A stretch of 27,340 bases of DNA from CAZTDD01 sp964612675 (GTDB lineage Bacteria > Hinthialibacterota > Hinthialibacteria > Hinthialibacterales > JAKPRU01): the NCBI GenBank assembly GCA_964612675.1, contig CAZTDD010000099.1:1-27340 (forward strand). The letters are read 5' to 3'. Shown one piece after another: positions 15,955 to 25,228 of this stretch (position 1 is the stretch's first letter; the number at the start of each line of letters is the position of its first letter). The notes beneath the pieces were generated by a model, which did no database searches, was not told the DNA's origin, and worked only from the letters and a program-made list of their open reading frames with translations. The translations under genes and the position numbers were made by a program.

Positions 15955-18900
15955 TGCTTTTCTTCGCTCCCCTCGTCTTCTTCGTCAAGCACTTGCCGCA
16001 CGACACGTGCCAACTCAATCGGCCTGTATGGTTTCGGTATGTAAGCCGCAATTCCGAACTCGGCGAGATCGCTTGAATGATCCTCTTTGGCATATCCACT
16101 GCTGATAATCACCCTGAGATCGGGATTGGTCGAGGCCAGTTCCTCCAGCACTTCCCGGCCCGACAAGTACGGCATCGATAGATCCAGCACAACAAGATCG
16201 ATTCGTTCTTTCTCTTTTTCGTATGTCTGGAGGGCCTCTTCTCCGTCCGTTGCCAAGAGAATCGTATACCCTAGATCCTCGAGTATCGAACGGCCGAGAT
16301 TCCGGACCAAGGGCTCATCATCCACAAGCAGGATTGTCTCATTACCGCCCGAGATCTCTTTGTGAGCGGGTTGGCTGAGGTCCGCCTTCTCGCGTCCACT
16401 TACCGGTAGATAGACCCGAAATGTGCTTCCCTGTCCCTCTTCGCTGGACAGAGTGATCCAACCGTTGTGCTGTTTGACGATCCCGTACGCGCTTGCCAAA
16501 CCGAGTCCCGTACCTTTCCCGACTTCTTTTGTTGAGAAAAATGGTTCGAAAACATGCCGCTGCGTTTGTGCGTCCATACCGACCCCGTTGTCGCGTATAC
16601 TAAGCACGACGAATTTCCCGGGACGGGCATAGGGAATCGATTCGCAGTATTCGCCGTTGATATGGACGCTCTCGGTTTTGATCAAGATTACAAAATGTTC
16701 TTTGCGTCGGTCGGTGTCCGGCTCACCCTGCATCACCTCTTCAATCGCATCGCGAGAATTCAAACACAGATTCATCAATACAGAATTGATTTGTGCAGGG
16801 TCCGCTAGAGTCGTCGGCAGATCGTCCTGCTTCTGAGCGACGATATCGATTCGCCGGTCGATTGTCTCTCTAGCGATGTTGTAAACATCATCCACAATGT
16901 CGTTCAAGTTTACCGGTTTGAACTCGAGGCGGGATTTGCGGCTGAACGCTAATAGTTGCTGAACGAGTTTGGCTGCGCGATCCGCGGCACTTTGCGCGTA
17001 TTGAATATACTCGCGCATGGTGTCTGTGGCTTCCGCTTCGAGCAAGCTCAGGTTTCCGATGATTCCGGTCAGCAGATTGTTGAAATCGTGTGCCACTCCG
17101 CCCGCAAGCTGACCGACCGCCTCCATCTTATGCGCCTGACGCAGCTGTTGCTCGAGTTTCCCCCGTTCATCCTGTGCGCGCATGAGCGAACAGAGATAGC
17201 CCACCGTTGTGGCATACAACCCCAGAATCTCACACTGTTTCCGAGTGATCGATTCGCCACGCAGCAGGTTGTCCACGTAGATTACTCCAATACACCTCCG
17301 CGCGTCCCACATCGCACCCGCCGCCAGGCTGCCCTGCTTCAATTCGTTTCCCTCGCCGTCGCGTAACGGAATGTCTTCGTACAAGACAGTATTCCGATCC
17401 GATGAGCATAGTGTGTGGAACGGGCCGTGCTCGGAAGCTTTTGCACGCCATTCTCTCTCGTCTCGCACTTGGCCGGTTTCGCCGATCCCGAAAGAACCTC
17501 TCAATAGATCCGAATCGCTATCGTCCACTAACCAGATTCCCAAGCGGTCCATTCCCAGTCGGTCATATCCCAGTTCCACCGCACGTCGGCAGAGTTCATC
17601 CAAACAGTCCGCTGTCGATAGTTCATTGCCGATCCGGTTGAGTTCCTTGAGTTGTTGCTGAAATAGATGTTCTTCGTCTTCCGCTCGTTTTCGCTCCCAA
17701 TATATCATGATCATTTCGGCGACCATTCGGAGCGCTTGTACATCCTCGTCGGGCCACTCGCGTGTATTTTGAAGATCGCTGAACCCCATTGCTCCCCAGA
17801 AATCACCGGAGGGCTGGCACATGGGGACAATCAGTAACGCCCGGCTGCCGCGTTCTTTCAGAAAGCGTTTCAACCCGGCCGCTTCCGACGGAATCCGGTC
17901 GACGTCGGGAATGACGACGTTCTCTCCAGCCGTGAGCTGTGAGAAAACCCAGGGGAAATCCCCAGTTTTGACGCCCTGGATGTACTCCATCTGAGACGGA
18001 ACACCCGGGCCGCGATATTCGTGAGTGCAAGTGATGCTGTCTTCTTGCTTGCGGGACTCGATAATGTAGGCGCGACTGACATCGACCAGTTCACTCAACC
18101 GTTTTAGCAGAACATACAGGTCGGGCTCATCTACGGAAATAAACATCTTCGAGATGTCAGTGATCGCCTCATCCATGGCCAGGCGATGATGAAGCCGATC
18201 CTCCATCAACTTCCGCTGCGTATAATCTTCGTGAACAGTGACGATATGCTGGATGTTTCCCTTCTCGTCAAGAATCGGGAAAAGACTCCCGTTCACACAA
18301 ACCCTTTTGCCCGGCAAATCCGGGTACAACTCTTTCGGGTCGTACCAAATCGCTCCCAGTTTTTGAGTCGCTTTCCCCTTTTTCAGGTCGAGAAACGCTT
18401 GATCCTTCCCCTCCCGTTTCAGTATCGGATCTTCAAAGAGGGAATACTCGGGGGGCGGTGTACAGCCAAATAGGTTGTGGAACGCCTGGTTTCCACTGAC
18501 GAAATGACCCTCGGAATCATAAAGCCCGATACTGAACGGATTATGTTCGATGACGTTATCGAGCGTCCGTTTCTCCTTTTGGACCGCGGCTTCCACCCGC
18601 TTTCGTTCCACAACTTCTTCTTCCAATTGCTGATTCATATCGCGAGCGTTTTCTAAGGCTTCCTCGGCGCGGTCATGCTCCTTCTTCATTAGCCGAATCA
18701 TCTCCGAGGTGAAAATCGTAACCAGTGTAAGGACGACCATTGTACGGATGGAACTGGACAACACATCGGTGAGCAAATTGACGGCCCAGAGGCTTGCACA
18801 CCAGCAGATCGCAATCGCAACAAAGTAGTTCCAGCGCGGATATCGATAGGCGGAATAAAAAATCGGAAGAATCAATAAGACAAGGATCTCATCCAGAAAT

Positions 18901-19076
18901 CTCGGTCCTCCGTAATATCCCCACACAATGAGCCCGGCGCTGTATCCGAAACTCAGCAGTGTATACAAAACAAGAAATACGATTCCTTTTGGCGATCTCG
19001 ACGTATTCATATCCATAAAACCTATACGTATTTCTGAAGAGGCGGTACAGAGTCGATCTTCCGGCCCCATTCCCAT
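15951..19076 (-). CDS. Hybrid sensor histidine kinase / response regulator
   Basis: This is a 1041-residue membrane-bound hybrid kinase. Hydrophobic segments within about residues 31-127 suggest four helices with no large periplasmic sensor. A coiled coil (about 130-170), a PAS domain (about 170-290) and two GAF domains (about 305-460 and 480-635) follow. HisKA has the phosphorylated His in VAHDFNN (His663); HATPase has the N box (Asn769, Asn773), DNGVG (829-833) and GKGTGLGL (853-860). A C-terminal receiver has Asp919-Asp920, phosphoacceptor Asp965 and Lys1015. All catalytic residues are present. There is no DNA-binding output domain, so phosphate must pass to another protein or control the receiver itself. 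Its ATG overlaps the hydrolase stop (TAATG); Met21 and Met23 are alternative starts. The signal is unknown. Confidence 0.93.
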   Translation of the reverse strand: MGMGPEDRLCTASSEIRIGFMDMNTSRSPKGIVFLVLYTLLSFGYSAGLIVWGYYGGPRFLDEILVLLILPIFYSAYRYPRWNYFVAIAICWCASLWAVNLLTDVLSSSIRTMVVLTLVTIFTSEMIRLMKKEHDRAEEALENARDMNQQLEEEVVERKRVEAAVQKEKRTLDNVIEHNPFSIGLYDSEGHFVSGNQAFHNLFGCTPPPEYSLFEDPILKREGKDQAFLDLKKGKATQKLGAIWYDPKELYPDLPGKRVCVNGSLFPILDEKGNIQHIVTVHEDYTQRKLMEDRLHHRLAMDEAITDISKMFISVDEPDLYVLLKRLSELVDVSRAYIIESRKQEDSITCTHEYRGPGVPSQMEYIQGVKTGDFPWVFSQLTAGENVVIPDVDRIPSEAAGLKRFLKERGSRALLIVPMCQPSGDFWGAMGFSDLQNTREWPDEDVQALRMVAEMIMIYWERKRAEDEEHLFQQQLKELNRIGNELSTADCLDELCRRAVELGYDRLGMDRLGIWLVDDSDSDLLRGSFGIGETGQVRDEREWRAKASEHGPFHTLCSSDRNTVLYEDIPLRDGEGNELKQGSLAAGAMWDARRCIGVIYVDNLLRGESITRKQCEILGLYATTVGYLCSLMRAQDERGKLEQQLRQAHKMEAVGQLAGGVAHDFNNLLTGIIGNLSLLEAEATDTMREYIQYAQSAADRAAKLVQQLLAFSRKSRLEFKPVNLNDIVDDVYNIARETIDRRIDIVAQKQDDLPTTLADPAQINSVLMNLCLNSRDAIEEVMQGEPDTDRRKEHFVILIKTESVHINGEYCESIPYARPGKFVVLSIRDNGVGMDAQTQRHVFEPFFSTKEVGKGTGLGLASAYGIVKQHNGWITLSSEEGQGSTFRVYLPVSGREKADLSQPAHKEISGGNETILLVDDEPLVRNLGRSILEDLGYTILLATDGEEALQTYEKEKERIDLVVLDLSMPYLSGREVLEELASTNPDLRVIISSGYAKEDHSSDLAEFGIAAYIPKPYRPIELARVVRQVLDEEDEGSEEKQ

Positions 19077-20137
19077 TACTTCTCCAGATGCCTATCCAGC
19101 CACTGGTACGCTCTTTCACGAACCTGAGGCGGAAAACCGTGCCCCTCACCGTGCATGATATTTTGAACGTGCTCCCCGGCATCATAGATCTTCTCATAGA
19201 CTCCATGTACGCGCTCCATACAGGGTACGATACTTCTTGAATTCGGGAAGATTCGGTCATTCCAGGCGGAGCAGTTCAGGAAGGCTCGCGGAGCGATGAG
19301 TGCCATCACGTCGTCGAAATCGAACGGCAGACGGCCGCTTGCGATGTACGGTCGAAGCTTCGGCAAAAACACGAACCATTCCTTCCGAGCCCACCGATAC
19401 GGGTTCGGGTCCTCGCGGATCGGCAGAACCCCACAACTCGATACCACGCATTTCACGCGGCTGTCGTACGCTCCTAGGAAGATACTCCCGTAACCTCCAT
19501 GCGAATGCCCGATAGCCCCAATTCGGGATGCATCGCATTCGGGGCGCCCAGCCAGGTAATCCACCGCACGGATCGATTCCCACACCATTATCCCCAGGGC
19601 GTTCCAATTCGGATAGCGCTGATAGATGTCCGCCGTATCGTAGGGCTCGAGTTCCGGTGTCACACGTTCTCCTGCCGCGATACCGTCCGGTGCCAGAACC
19701 ACATAACCGCGCTCGACGAGGTGAAGCGCGATAGCCATCCCAGGCCGTCCGGAGATCCCAACGACTTCATCTTTGCCTTGCGGCACGGTTTGGTGAAGAA
19801 CAACGATACCGGGACGTGGTCCCGAGGCGTCGCCGGGAATCAAAAGGTAAGCCGGCACCCGCTCAGAGGGAAGCGTGTTGTACGTTACTTTCAGACGCCT
19901 GCACGAACCAACGTCTTCCTCGCTTTCCACTTCGGAATCGAGCAAACACGCTTGGAGAGGGAACGGTCCCAGGAAATCATCCAGAATTGCTTTGATCCCA
20001 TTCCGCTTCTCCGTCCATTGCTCTACAGACGTTATGGTCTCAGACGCACCCGGCGGTCCCAACTGGAGAAGCGGATTGAGCGATTGGTCGGCATTCGTAA
20101 TAACGAATAACGCGGAGATGAAACCTAACACTGTCAT
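19076..20137 (-). CDS. Alpha/beta hydrolase (dienelactone hydrolase / acetyl-xylan-esterase-like)
   Basis: The 353-residue serine hydrolase has nucleophile elbow GHSHGG (Ser212), probable acid Asp294 (WNDRIF) and His333 (GEGHGFPP), the family's usual order and spacing. The strand and oxyanion region is PGIVVLHQTVPQGKDE. A short N-terminal hydrophobic segment (MTVLGFISALFVITNA) suggests a signal peptide. Such enzymes remove acetyl or other ester groups from polysaccharides. AGGGGAA precedes the ATG. It lies 61 bases after the glycoside hydrolase gene and its stop overlaps the kinase start, which points to carbohydrate de-esterification as part of one operon. The exact substrate is not determinable. 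Confidence 0.85.
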   Translation of the reverse strand: MTVLGFISALFVITNADQSLNPLLQLGPPGASETITSVEQWTEKRNGIKAILDDFLGPFPLQACLLDSEVESEEDVGSCRRLKVTYNTLPSERVPAYLLIPGDASGPRPGIVVLHQTVPQGKDEVVGISGRPGMAIALHLVERGYVVLAPDGIAAGERVTPELEPYDTADIYQRYPNWNALGIMVWESIRAVDYLAGRPECDASRIGAIGHSHGGYGSIFLGAYDSRVKCVVSSCGVLPIREDPNPYRWARKEWFVFLPKLRPYIASGRLPFDFDDVMALIAPRAFLNCSAWNDRIFPNSRSIVPCMERVHGVYEKIYDAGEHVQNIMHGEGHGFPPQVRERAYQWLDRHLEK

Positions 20138-20198
20138 GGAAATTCCCCTGTGTGATTCGATCCCCTGCCGTATCGGTACAACAGTCCAGTAAAACTTC

Positions 20199-22964
20199 CT
20201 ACTCGACCGACTGAACCCTGACTGTAGGTGAAATGTCCTCGATCAGCCAGGTACTTATCTCGGAGGCACTATTCTGGCTCACGATAGCAACCGGAGACTG
20301 ATCGATTGTGACTGTCGCCGCCCGAATCGGATTGCCGACGATATCCTGGAACACGACCCCCGTGTCGTCACTGGTGCGGAGAGTCGCCTGTACGTCCCGG
20401 TCTGTCCATGAGAATCCTGCGGTTCCGGCGGACGACTCGAATAGAAAGAACTCCAGTCGACCGTTCGAACCGATTTTCACTTTCGACCGAAAAACAGTAT
20501 CCGGCGGTAGTACGTTCGCAAAGGCGGCCTGTGCGGGAAAGATCTTTCGAGGTGCGCCGTTCCATTCGAAAAACATCTCATCGCCGCCATCGCAGTTCGG
20601 GATCCCCGCCAGTCCCCCCGCGACGTGATAGAAGGTCTTCTGAACGCCATGAGCTGCAGCGACAACATTGTATTGGACGGTCAGCTCGGCCGCACGCCGT
20701 TCGTTCTTCACCGAGTGGGAGGCCGCCCAGCTGTGGGTCCGTGCGCGGGGAAAGACATCCAGATCGTTGTTGTCATCTGCGTAGTAGCCAAATTCTGTGA
20801 GCCAAATTGGGACTTGTGTTCCAGCACGCTGTTCCAGTTCTTCGGAAAGACGAGCCAGGGCCGGTTCGCTGATTCTTGCATCCAACTCGGGGGGATAATC
20901 GTGAATCGAAAAGATGTCGAGGTTCTGGACGGCGTCCGTTTTGAATAATTCCTCGTGAAGCCGGATATGTTCTCTAGGCAGTCCTGAAAGACCTCCGATC
21001 ACATTCGCTCCAGGCGCTGCTTTACTGAAGGTCTGGTAGGCTGCACCGAGCATCTCTGCATAATCCTCAACCTCGTATCCACCTTCCGGACGCAGAGCGT
21101 ACTCAGTCCACAGAGGTTCGTTGAGAACCTCGAACACAGAGACTCTTCCGCGTAGATGACGGGCGATCTCATCGACATAAGATTTCCAGTGCTGTATGGA
21201 CACGGGATGATATCCAACCCGTTCCCGAGAATACTCCGGCGGTTCATACGGCTTGGCATCCGGGGGCGCGGTGCTGGACCAGTTCGATGCAGAATGGGGA
21301 AGCAATGCCAGAAAACGCATCCCCGTCTGGAGTGTGTACGCAAGGTGACGGTCGGGATCGCCGAAATTCCAGACGCCTTGTTCGGGCTCGACTACGGGCC
21401 ACGAGTACGCCCATGAACGGCCCCAGCCGATTCCGGCTTGGAGTGCTCGTTTTTGCCACGCCGGATAGGTGTATACGTGGTTCAGTCCGAAACGGAATTC
21501 CGACTTGTCGTACTGTTTGATTCGTGCCAGCCGCACTGTATGCAAGTCATCGAATTCACCGTTCAGTCCATATTGAAATCGGAAAAACCCCCGGCCGAGT
21601 GACCCTGGAATCTCAACCAGCTCTTCGCGTCGCCCACTCGGCCCCAGAGTCAGGTGACGGTCTTCTCGAAACACCTCTCGGTCGAAGAAATCGGTGATTC
21701 TGAGACTCAGATCACCGATCCACGCGGCGTTCATTGAATTAACGGCACGAATCCGGATTCGTAGAGGTTCGCTCTCCGTGGCGATGCCGTCTGCAGGGAA
21801 GGGACTGGCTCCGAGTTGGATCACTGAACGCGTTTGAAAGGCTGTTGGTTCCGATCCTCGCTCTACCTGGACGGCATCTACCCAGAGCGTCAGTTCCTCC
21901 GTGAGCGGTTCACTGGAAATCGGTTGAATGTACACAAAACCATACGGTTTCCCCGGCGTGACGGTCACAGATCTACGTGTCCACTCGTTCGATACATCGA
22001 CGACTTCATAGACTCTGTGAGACCGCGTGCTTGCTATGCCAAGCAAAGCGCGAACGTTCGGTTTGTCTGTCTTCAGGTACGCGGACACGGTGTACTGTCG
22101 ATCGGGGTCGAAAGGAATGAGGCCAACGCTGACCAGAGTCACCGGTGCGGGACTGACCGTCACCTGGACATCGTCATACAGCAGTGGGGTCGATGTTGTT
22201 CTTGCGACCAGGTGCGCACATTGCTGTCCGGAAGCGGCTGTCGAGGTTTCTTCCCTCGCCAGAATTCGGCCTCCGTTCCAGGAGCCCCACCCCGTCATCT
22301 CGGCCTCAAAGTCGGGATTCAGAAGAGGATTCACGATGTTCTCGGGCCATGAGACAATCCGGGTGGTTGGTGGGGGTGGAGATGCGGAACTCATTTCGAC
22401 GTTGTCGAGCCAGAGTGTACCGATTTCACTGAAGTAGACCTGGAACCGACTCGTTTCCGATACCGTTTTTCGCGACTGCACCAGCAATTCGACACGTTCC
22501 CACTGTGGACCGACTTCAACGGCCTGCGACTCGATCGCCGCTCGCCAGTCGCTGGAATCCTGGACGCCGACTTGGACGACGCGGCTGCCGATCCCTTCCG
22601 CTCGAACCTGAAAACGAATTCGATACCACTCGCCGGTCTCCAGCGAAACCGTACCATACTGCGCGAGCATCGCGTGGCAGCGTCCGGGCTTTTCGCCCCG
22701 GTATTCCGTACAGCGAACCATCTGGCATGGGGTTCCGTCCGGCCCCTCCGCCAGAGCCAATTCCACCTCCAGTTCACCGGTACCGGATTCAAACATCCAG
22801 TCGTCTGCAACACCGTCGCCGTCGGAGTCCTTGCTAAATGAGCCGTTAACAAGGAAATTGCCGTTCTCCTGATTCGCGAATAGCCGATCGGTCGGCAGGA
22901 TAAGCATCAAAGCAATTCCCACCAGGATATGAAGCCGTTTGTGCCTGTAACGCCTGATCCTCAT
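20199..22964 (-). CDS. Secreted multidomain glycoside hydrolase (clan GH-A type)
   Basis: The 921-residue protein has a signal peptide (hydrophobic core about 12-25, cleavage near LFA, residue 30). Two beta-sandwich carbohydrate-binding-like modules lie at about 36-192 and 208-378; each opens with 'N-P/G-S-F/D-F' and ends with a WLDNVE/WVDAVQVERG strand. A linker domain (about 390-480) leads to a (beta/alpha)8 catalytic domain at about 488-815 and a C-terminal beta domain. FEVLNEP gives the acid/base Glu616 and IWLTEFG the nucleophile Glu724, the clan GH-A arrangement (GH39/GH5-like). It probably cleaves beta-linked extracellular polysaccharide. It heads the operon with the esterase and kinase. 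AGGAAG precedes the ATG. The GH family cannot be fixed by eye. Confidence 0.86.
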   Translation of the reverse strand: MRIRRYRHKRLHILVGIALMLILPTDRLFANQENGNFLVNGSFSKDSDGDGVADDWMFESGTGELEVELALAEGPDGTPCQMVRCTEYRGEKPGRCHAMLAQYGTVSLETGEWYRIRFQVRAEGIGSRVVQVGVQDSSDWRAAIESQAVEVGPQWERVELLVQSRKTVSETSRFQVYFSEIGTLWLDNVEMSSASPPPPTTRIVSWPENIVNPLLNPDFEAEMTGWGSWNGGRILAREETSTAASGQQCAHLVARTTSTPLLYDDVQVTVSPAPVTLVSVGLIPFDPDRQYTVSAYLKTDKPNVRALLGIASTRSHRVYEVVDVSNEWTRRSVTVTPGKPYGFVYIQPISSEPLTEELTLWVDAVQVERGSEPTAFQTRSVIQLGASPFPADGIATESEPLRIRIRAVNSMNAAWIGDLSLRITDFFDREVFREDRHLTLGPSGRREELVEIPGSLGRGFFRFQYGLNGEFDDLHTVRLARIKQYDKSEFRFGLNHVYTYPAWQKRALQAGIGWGRSWAYSWPVVEPEQGVWNFGDPDRHLAYTLQTGMRFLALLPHSASNWSSTAPPDAKPYEPPEYSRERVGYHPVSIQHWKSYVDEIARHLRGRVSVFEVLNEPLWTEYALRPEGGYEVEDYAEMLGAAYQTFSKAAPGANVIGGLSGLPREHIRLHEELFKTDAVQNLDIFSIHDYPPELDARISEPALARLSEELEQRAGTQVPIWLTEFGYYADDNNDLDVFPRARTHSWAASHSVKNERRAAELTVQYNVVAAAHGVQKTFYHVAGGLAGIPNCDGGDEMFFEWNGAPRKIFPAQAAFANVLPPDTVFRSKVKIGSNGRLEFFLFESSAGTAGFSWTDRDVQATLRTSDDTGVVFQDIVGNPIRAATVTIDQSPVAIVSQNSASEISTWLIEDISPTVRVQSVE

Positions 22965-23076
22965 AAACCGTTCGCTTCCTTTCGTGACAGCGACGTTTTA
23001 TTGTACGTCGAAAGAGGGAAACTGTGACGTGAGGGTAGGATGGGGACTTTGGCCGGAGAGAAACAAACGTACCGAC
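22965..23076. promoter_or_regulatory. Divergent intergenic region between GH operon and Fe-S gene
   Basis: The 112 bases separate two divergent genes and must contain both promoters. No unambiguous -35/-10 pair was identified, so this entry only marks the likely location of control. Confidence 0.3.
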
Positions 23077-24447
23077 ATGAATGAGAACGAGAAGCCATGT
23101 GAGGATCTTTTCAAGGGAGTGGGCGTCCCGGATTACGAGACGATTCTCAACTGTATGCGATGTGGGATGTGCCTTTCCCATTGCCCGACCTATTCGATCG
23201 CAAGAATCGAGCGATCGTCGCCCCGGGGCCGGGTCGCTTTGATTCGTGCTGTTGCCGACGGTCAGCTGGATCTCAGCGACGGTTTCGCCGGGGAAGTATT
23301 TTACTGTCTCGACTGCCGGGCATGCGAGACCGCCTGCCCGGCAAGTGTACCGGTCGGTACGTTGATCGAGGCCGCACGGAGCCAGGTGGAACAACGGGAA
23401 GGACGGGGATTGCTGCGACGTCTGCGCGAGCGTCTCTTCAGCTATCTGTTCAATTACACGCCTCGGCTGGAACGCGTGGCTTTTGCTCTCAGGCTCTATC
23501 AAAAGACCGGCATACGGCGTGTTGTAGAGGAATCGGGCGTATTGAATATGCTGCCGCCGACGCTCCAGTTCATGGAGGAAATCCTGCCCGACAGACTGCA
23601 GCGCCCCCTGATTCGGACCATCCCGGAAGAGATACCGGCTGAAGGTGAACAACACAGCCGGGTCGGTTTTTTTCTTGGCTGCATGATGAGCATTCTTTTT
23701 TCCCGAGCCAGTCGTTCCACAGTACGCCTGCTCTCTGAGAGCGGCTGCCGTGTGATCACCCCCAAAGAACAGCGCTGCTGCGGAGCTCCACTCGCATCGG
23801 AGGGATATAAACACACTGTCTCCGATCTGGCTCGGTTCAACATCGACCTATTTGAGAAGTACGATGTGGACTACATCGTAACCGATTGCGCCGCGTGCGG
23901 GTGTGTCCTGAAAGAGTATGCAGATCTTTTGGAAGACGATCCGCAATACGCCGAGCGCGCGCGAAAATTCAGCGGGAAGGTGAGGGATATTTCAGAATTC
24001 CTGGCCCATTGGCCGCATTACCGCAAACCTAAGAACGATTCCTATACGTTGCGGCGTTTGTGCGGACGGGAAAGTGCGGGATCTGCAGAAGCAAAGAAGA
24101 AAGCCGTCCGGATTGCATACGATCAGCCGTGCCACCTCCAGCATGGGCAGGGAATCTCAAAAGAGCCGCAAAACCTGCTGAAAGAGATTCCGGGTGTCGA
24201 GTATGTCAATCTGCCGGAATCCGACTGGTGTTGCGGCAGCGCCGGGCTGTATAACATCACCCACCACGCCGCCTCGATGCAAATACTTGACCGCAAAATG
24301 CGGCACATCAAAGATGTCTCGCCGGATGTGCTTGTGACGGGGAACCCGGGCTGTCTGCTGCAATTGGCCTATGGTGTAAAGAAAGACGGACTGCCGGTTC
24401 GCGTTTGCCACCCCTCGGAATTGCTCTCCGCGTCTCACGATTTCTGA
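23077..24447 (+). CDS. GlcF/LutA-type (Fe-S)-binding oxidoreductase subunit
   Basis: The product is about 456 residues, with two N-terminal 4Fe-4S motifs: CMRCGMCLSHCP (Cys26, 29, 32, 36) and CLDCRACETACP (Cys77, 80, 83, 87). Two CCG domains follow, marked by GFFLGCMM, QRCCGAPL, DCAACGCVLKEY, YDQPCHLQH and WCCGSAGLYN. This is the layout of glycolate oxidase GlcF and related lactate/glycerol-3-phosphate electron-transfer subunits. It carries electrons from a flavin subunit to quinone at the membrane. No GlcD/GlcE-type flavoprotein gene is beside it. The ATG at 23077 precedes the conserved region; the nearest ribosome-like GGAGAG is 16 bases away, so the start is less certain, and the frame is open to 22984. 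Confidence 0.85.
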   Translation: MNENEKPCEDLFKGVGVPDYETILNCMRCGMCLSHCPTYSIARIERSSPRGRVALIRAVADGQLDLSDGFAGEVFYCLDCRACETACPASVPVGTLIEAARSQVEQREGRGLLRRLRERLFSYLFNYTPRLERVAFALRLYQKTGIRRVVEESGVLNMLPPTLQFMEEILPDRLQRPLIRTIPEEIPAEGEQHSRVGFFLGCMMSILFSRASRSTVRLLSESGCRVITPKEQRCCGAPLASEGYKHTVSDLARFNIDLFEKYDVDYIVTDCAACGCVLKEYADLLEDDPQYAERARKFSGKVRDISEFLAHWPHYRKPKNDSYTLRRLCGRESAGSAEAKKKAVRIAYDQPCHLQHGQGISKEPQNLLKEIPGVEYVNLPESDWCCGSAGLYNITHHAASMQILDRKMRHIKDVSPDVLVTGNPGCLLQLAYGVKKDGLPVRVCHPSELLSASHDF

Positions 24448-24540
24448 TTCCGACTATTTCCACGAAGCGCAGAAGACGGGCTATCGCACTAACCATCTTT
24501 CCTTTAGAATAGGGCCACATCTCAGTTGGGATTGACAAGC

Positions 24541-24604
24541 TGTCGGGTTGCGACAGACCTCACGGGGCGGGCGTCGGTCATCTTGCTAAGGACGTAACCC
24601 GGCA
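24541..24604 (+). promoter_or_regulatory. Potential structured 5' leader of the prepilin-like gene
   Basis: Bases 24541-24552 (TGTCGGGTTGCG) pair with 24593-24604 (CGTAACCCGGCA) over 12 positions including two G-U pairs, enclosing 40 nt with a smaller GACC/GGTC stem (24556-24559 with 24576-24579). A mutually exclusive 6-bp hairpin CTGTCG/CGACAG (24540-24556) uses the same left arm. CGGTCA at 24575-24580 can also pair with TGACCG next to the ribosome site GGAGGA (24618-24623). This could be a regulatory leader. It does not match the c-di-GMP-I consensus that I remember. Confidence 0.35.
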
Positions 24605-24627
24605 CGCACTTCTGACCGGAGGATAGG

Positions 24628-25194
24628 ATGATGCGAACAAAGCACTCGCGGGCTTTCACCTTGATCGAACTTTTGATAGTGGTTGCGATCATCGGAATTC
24701 TTGCCGCAATCGCGGTTCCCAATTTTCTAAACGCACAGGTGCGAGCGAAAGTCTCTCGCTCTCAAGCGGACATGCGAAACCTCTCGAATGCACTGGAGAC
24801 CTATCGAATTGACAACAACATGTATCCTCCCACCCCGAGTACCGCGGGCAACCTTCGTTATGCGCGTCTGTGCCGGCTTACCTCACCGGTTGCGTATATG
24901 AGCGCTGTGCCGCTCGATCCGTTCCGGCAAGGACTGGATGTCAGTGCAAACAACATGTTTCAGCCGGAAGACAGCGCCTATCCTCTGTGGGACGCGGATT
25001 ACGCCAACCCGCGCCGAAAAGACGGGACAACATTCAGTATGATTCCCGATCAGCAGGGGCGTGAAGGCGGTTATGTCCTTCATGGCGCCATGCCGGATAC
25101 GGATTACGAGGCGGCTGAAGGCATGCCGCTTCATTTCTACGACGGCACTAACGGAGTTATTAGCAGCGGAGATTGGTACCGATTCGGTTCGTAG
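24628..25194 (+). CDS. Type IV pilin / type II pseudopilin-like protein
   Basis: The 188-residue protein has a class III leader, MMRTKHSRA followed by FTLIELLIVVAIIGILAAIA. Prepilin peptidase should cut between Ala9 and Phe10; Glu at mature position 5 is present. The remaining N-terminal helix continues (VPNFLNAQVRAKVSRSQADM), followed by a variable globular part and a C-terminal YDGTNGVISSGDWYRFGS. This tail is typical of many prepilin-like proteins in Planctomycetota-like phyla. It is exported and assembled with or as a minor component of a pilus or secretion pseudopilus. GGAGGA precedes two possible starts (ATG 24628 or 24631; the second has better spacing). No other pilus genes are near. 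The hairpin at 25229-25261 may end its transcript. Confidence 0.85.
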   Translation: MMRTKHSRAFTLIELLIVVAIIGILAAIAVPNFLNAQVRAKVSRSQADMRNLSNALETYRIDNNMYPPTPSTAGNLRYARLCRLTSPVAYMSAVPLDPFRQGLDVSANNMFQPEDSAYPLWDADYANPRRKDGTTFSMIPDQQGREGGYVLHGAMPDTDYEAAEGMPLHFYDGTNGVISSGDWYRFGS

Positions 25195-25228
25195 GACTTT
25201 CTTCTTTACCAGAAACTGTGATTGTATA

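Noticed and set aside
24541..24604. c-di-GMP-I (GEMM) riboswitch
   Set aside because: The conserved GAAA tetraloop and the GGGACGCAAAGCC-type core are absent; kept only as an unclassified structured leader.
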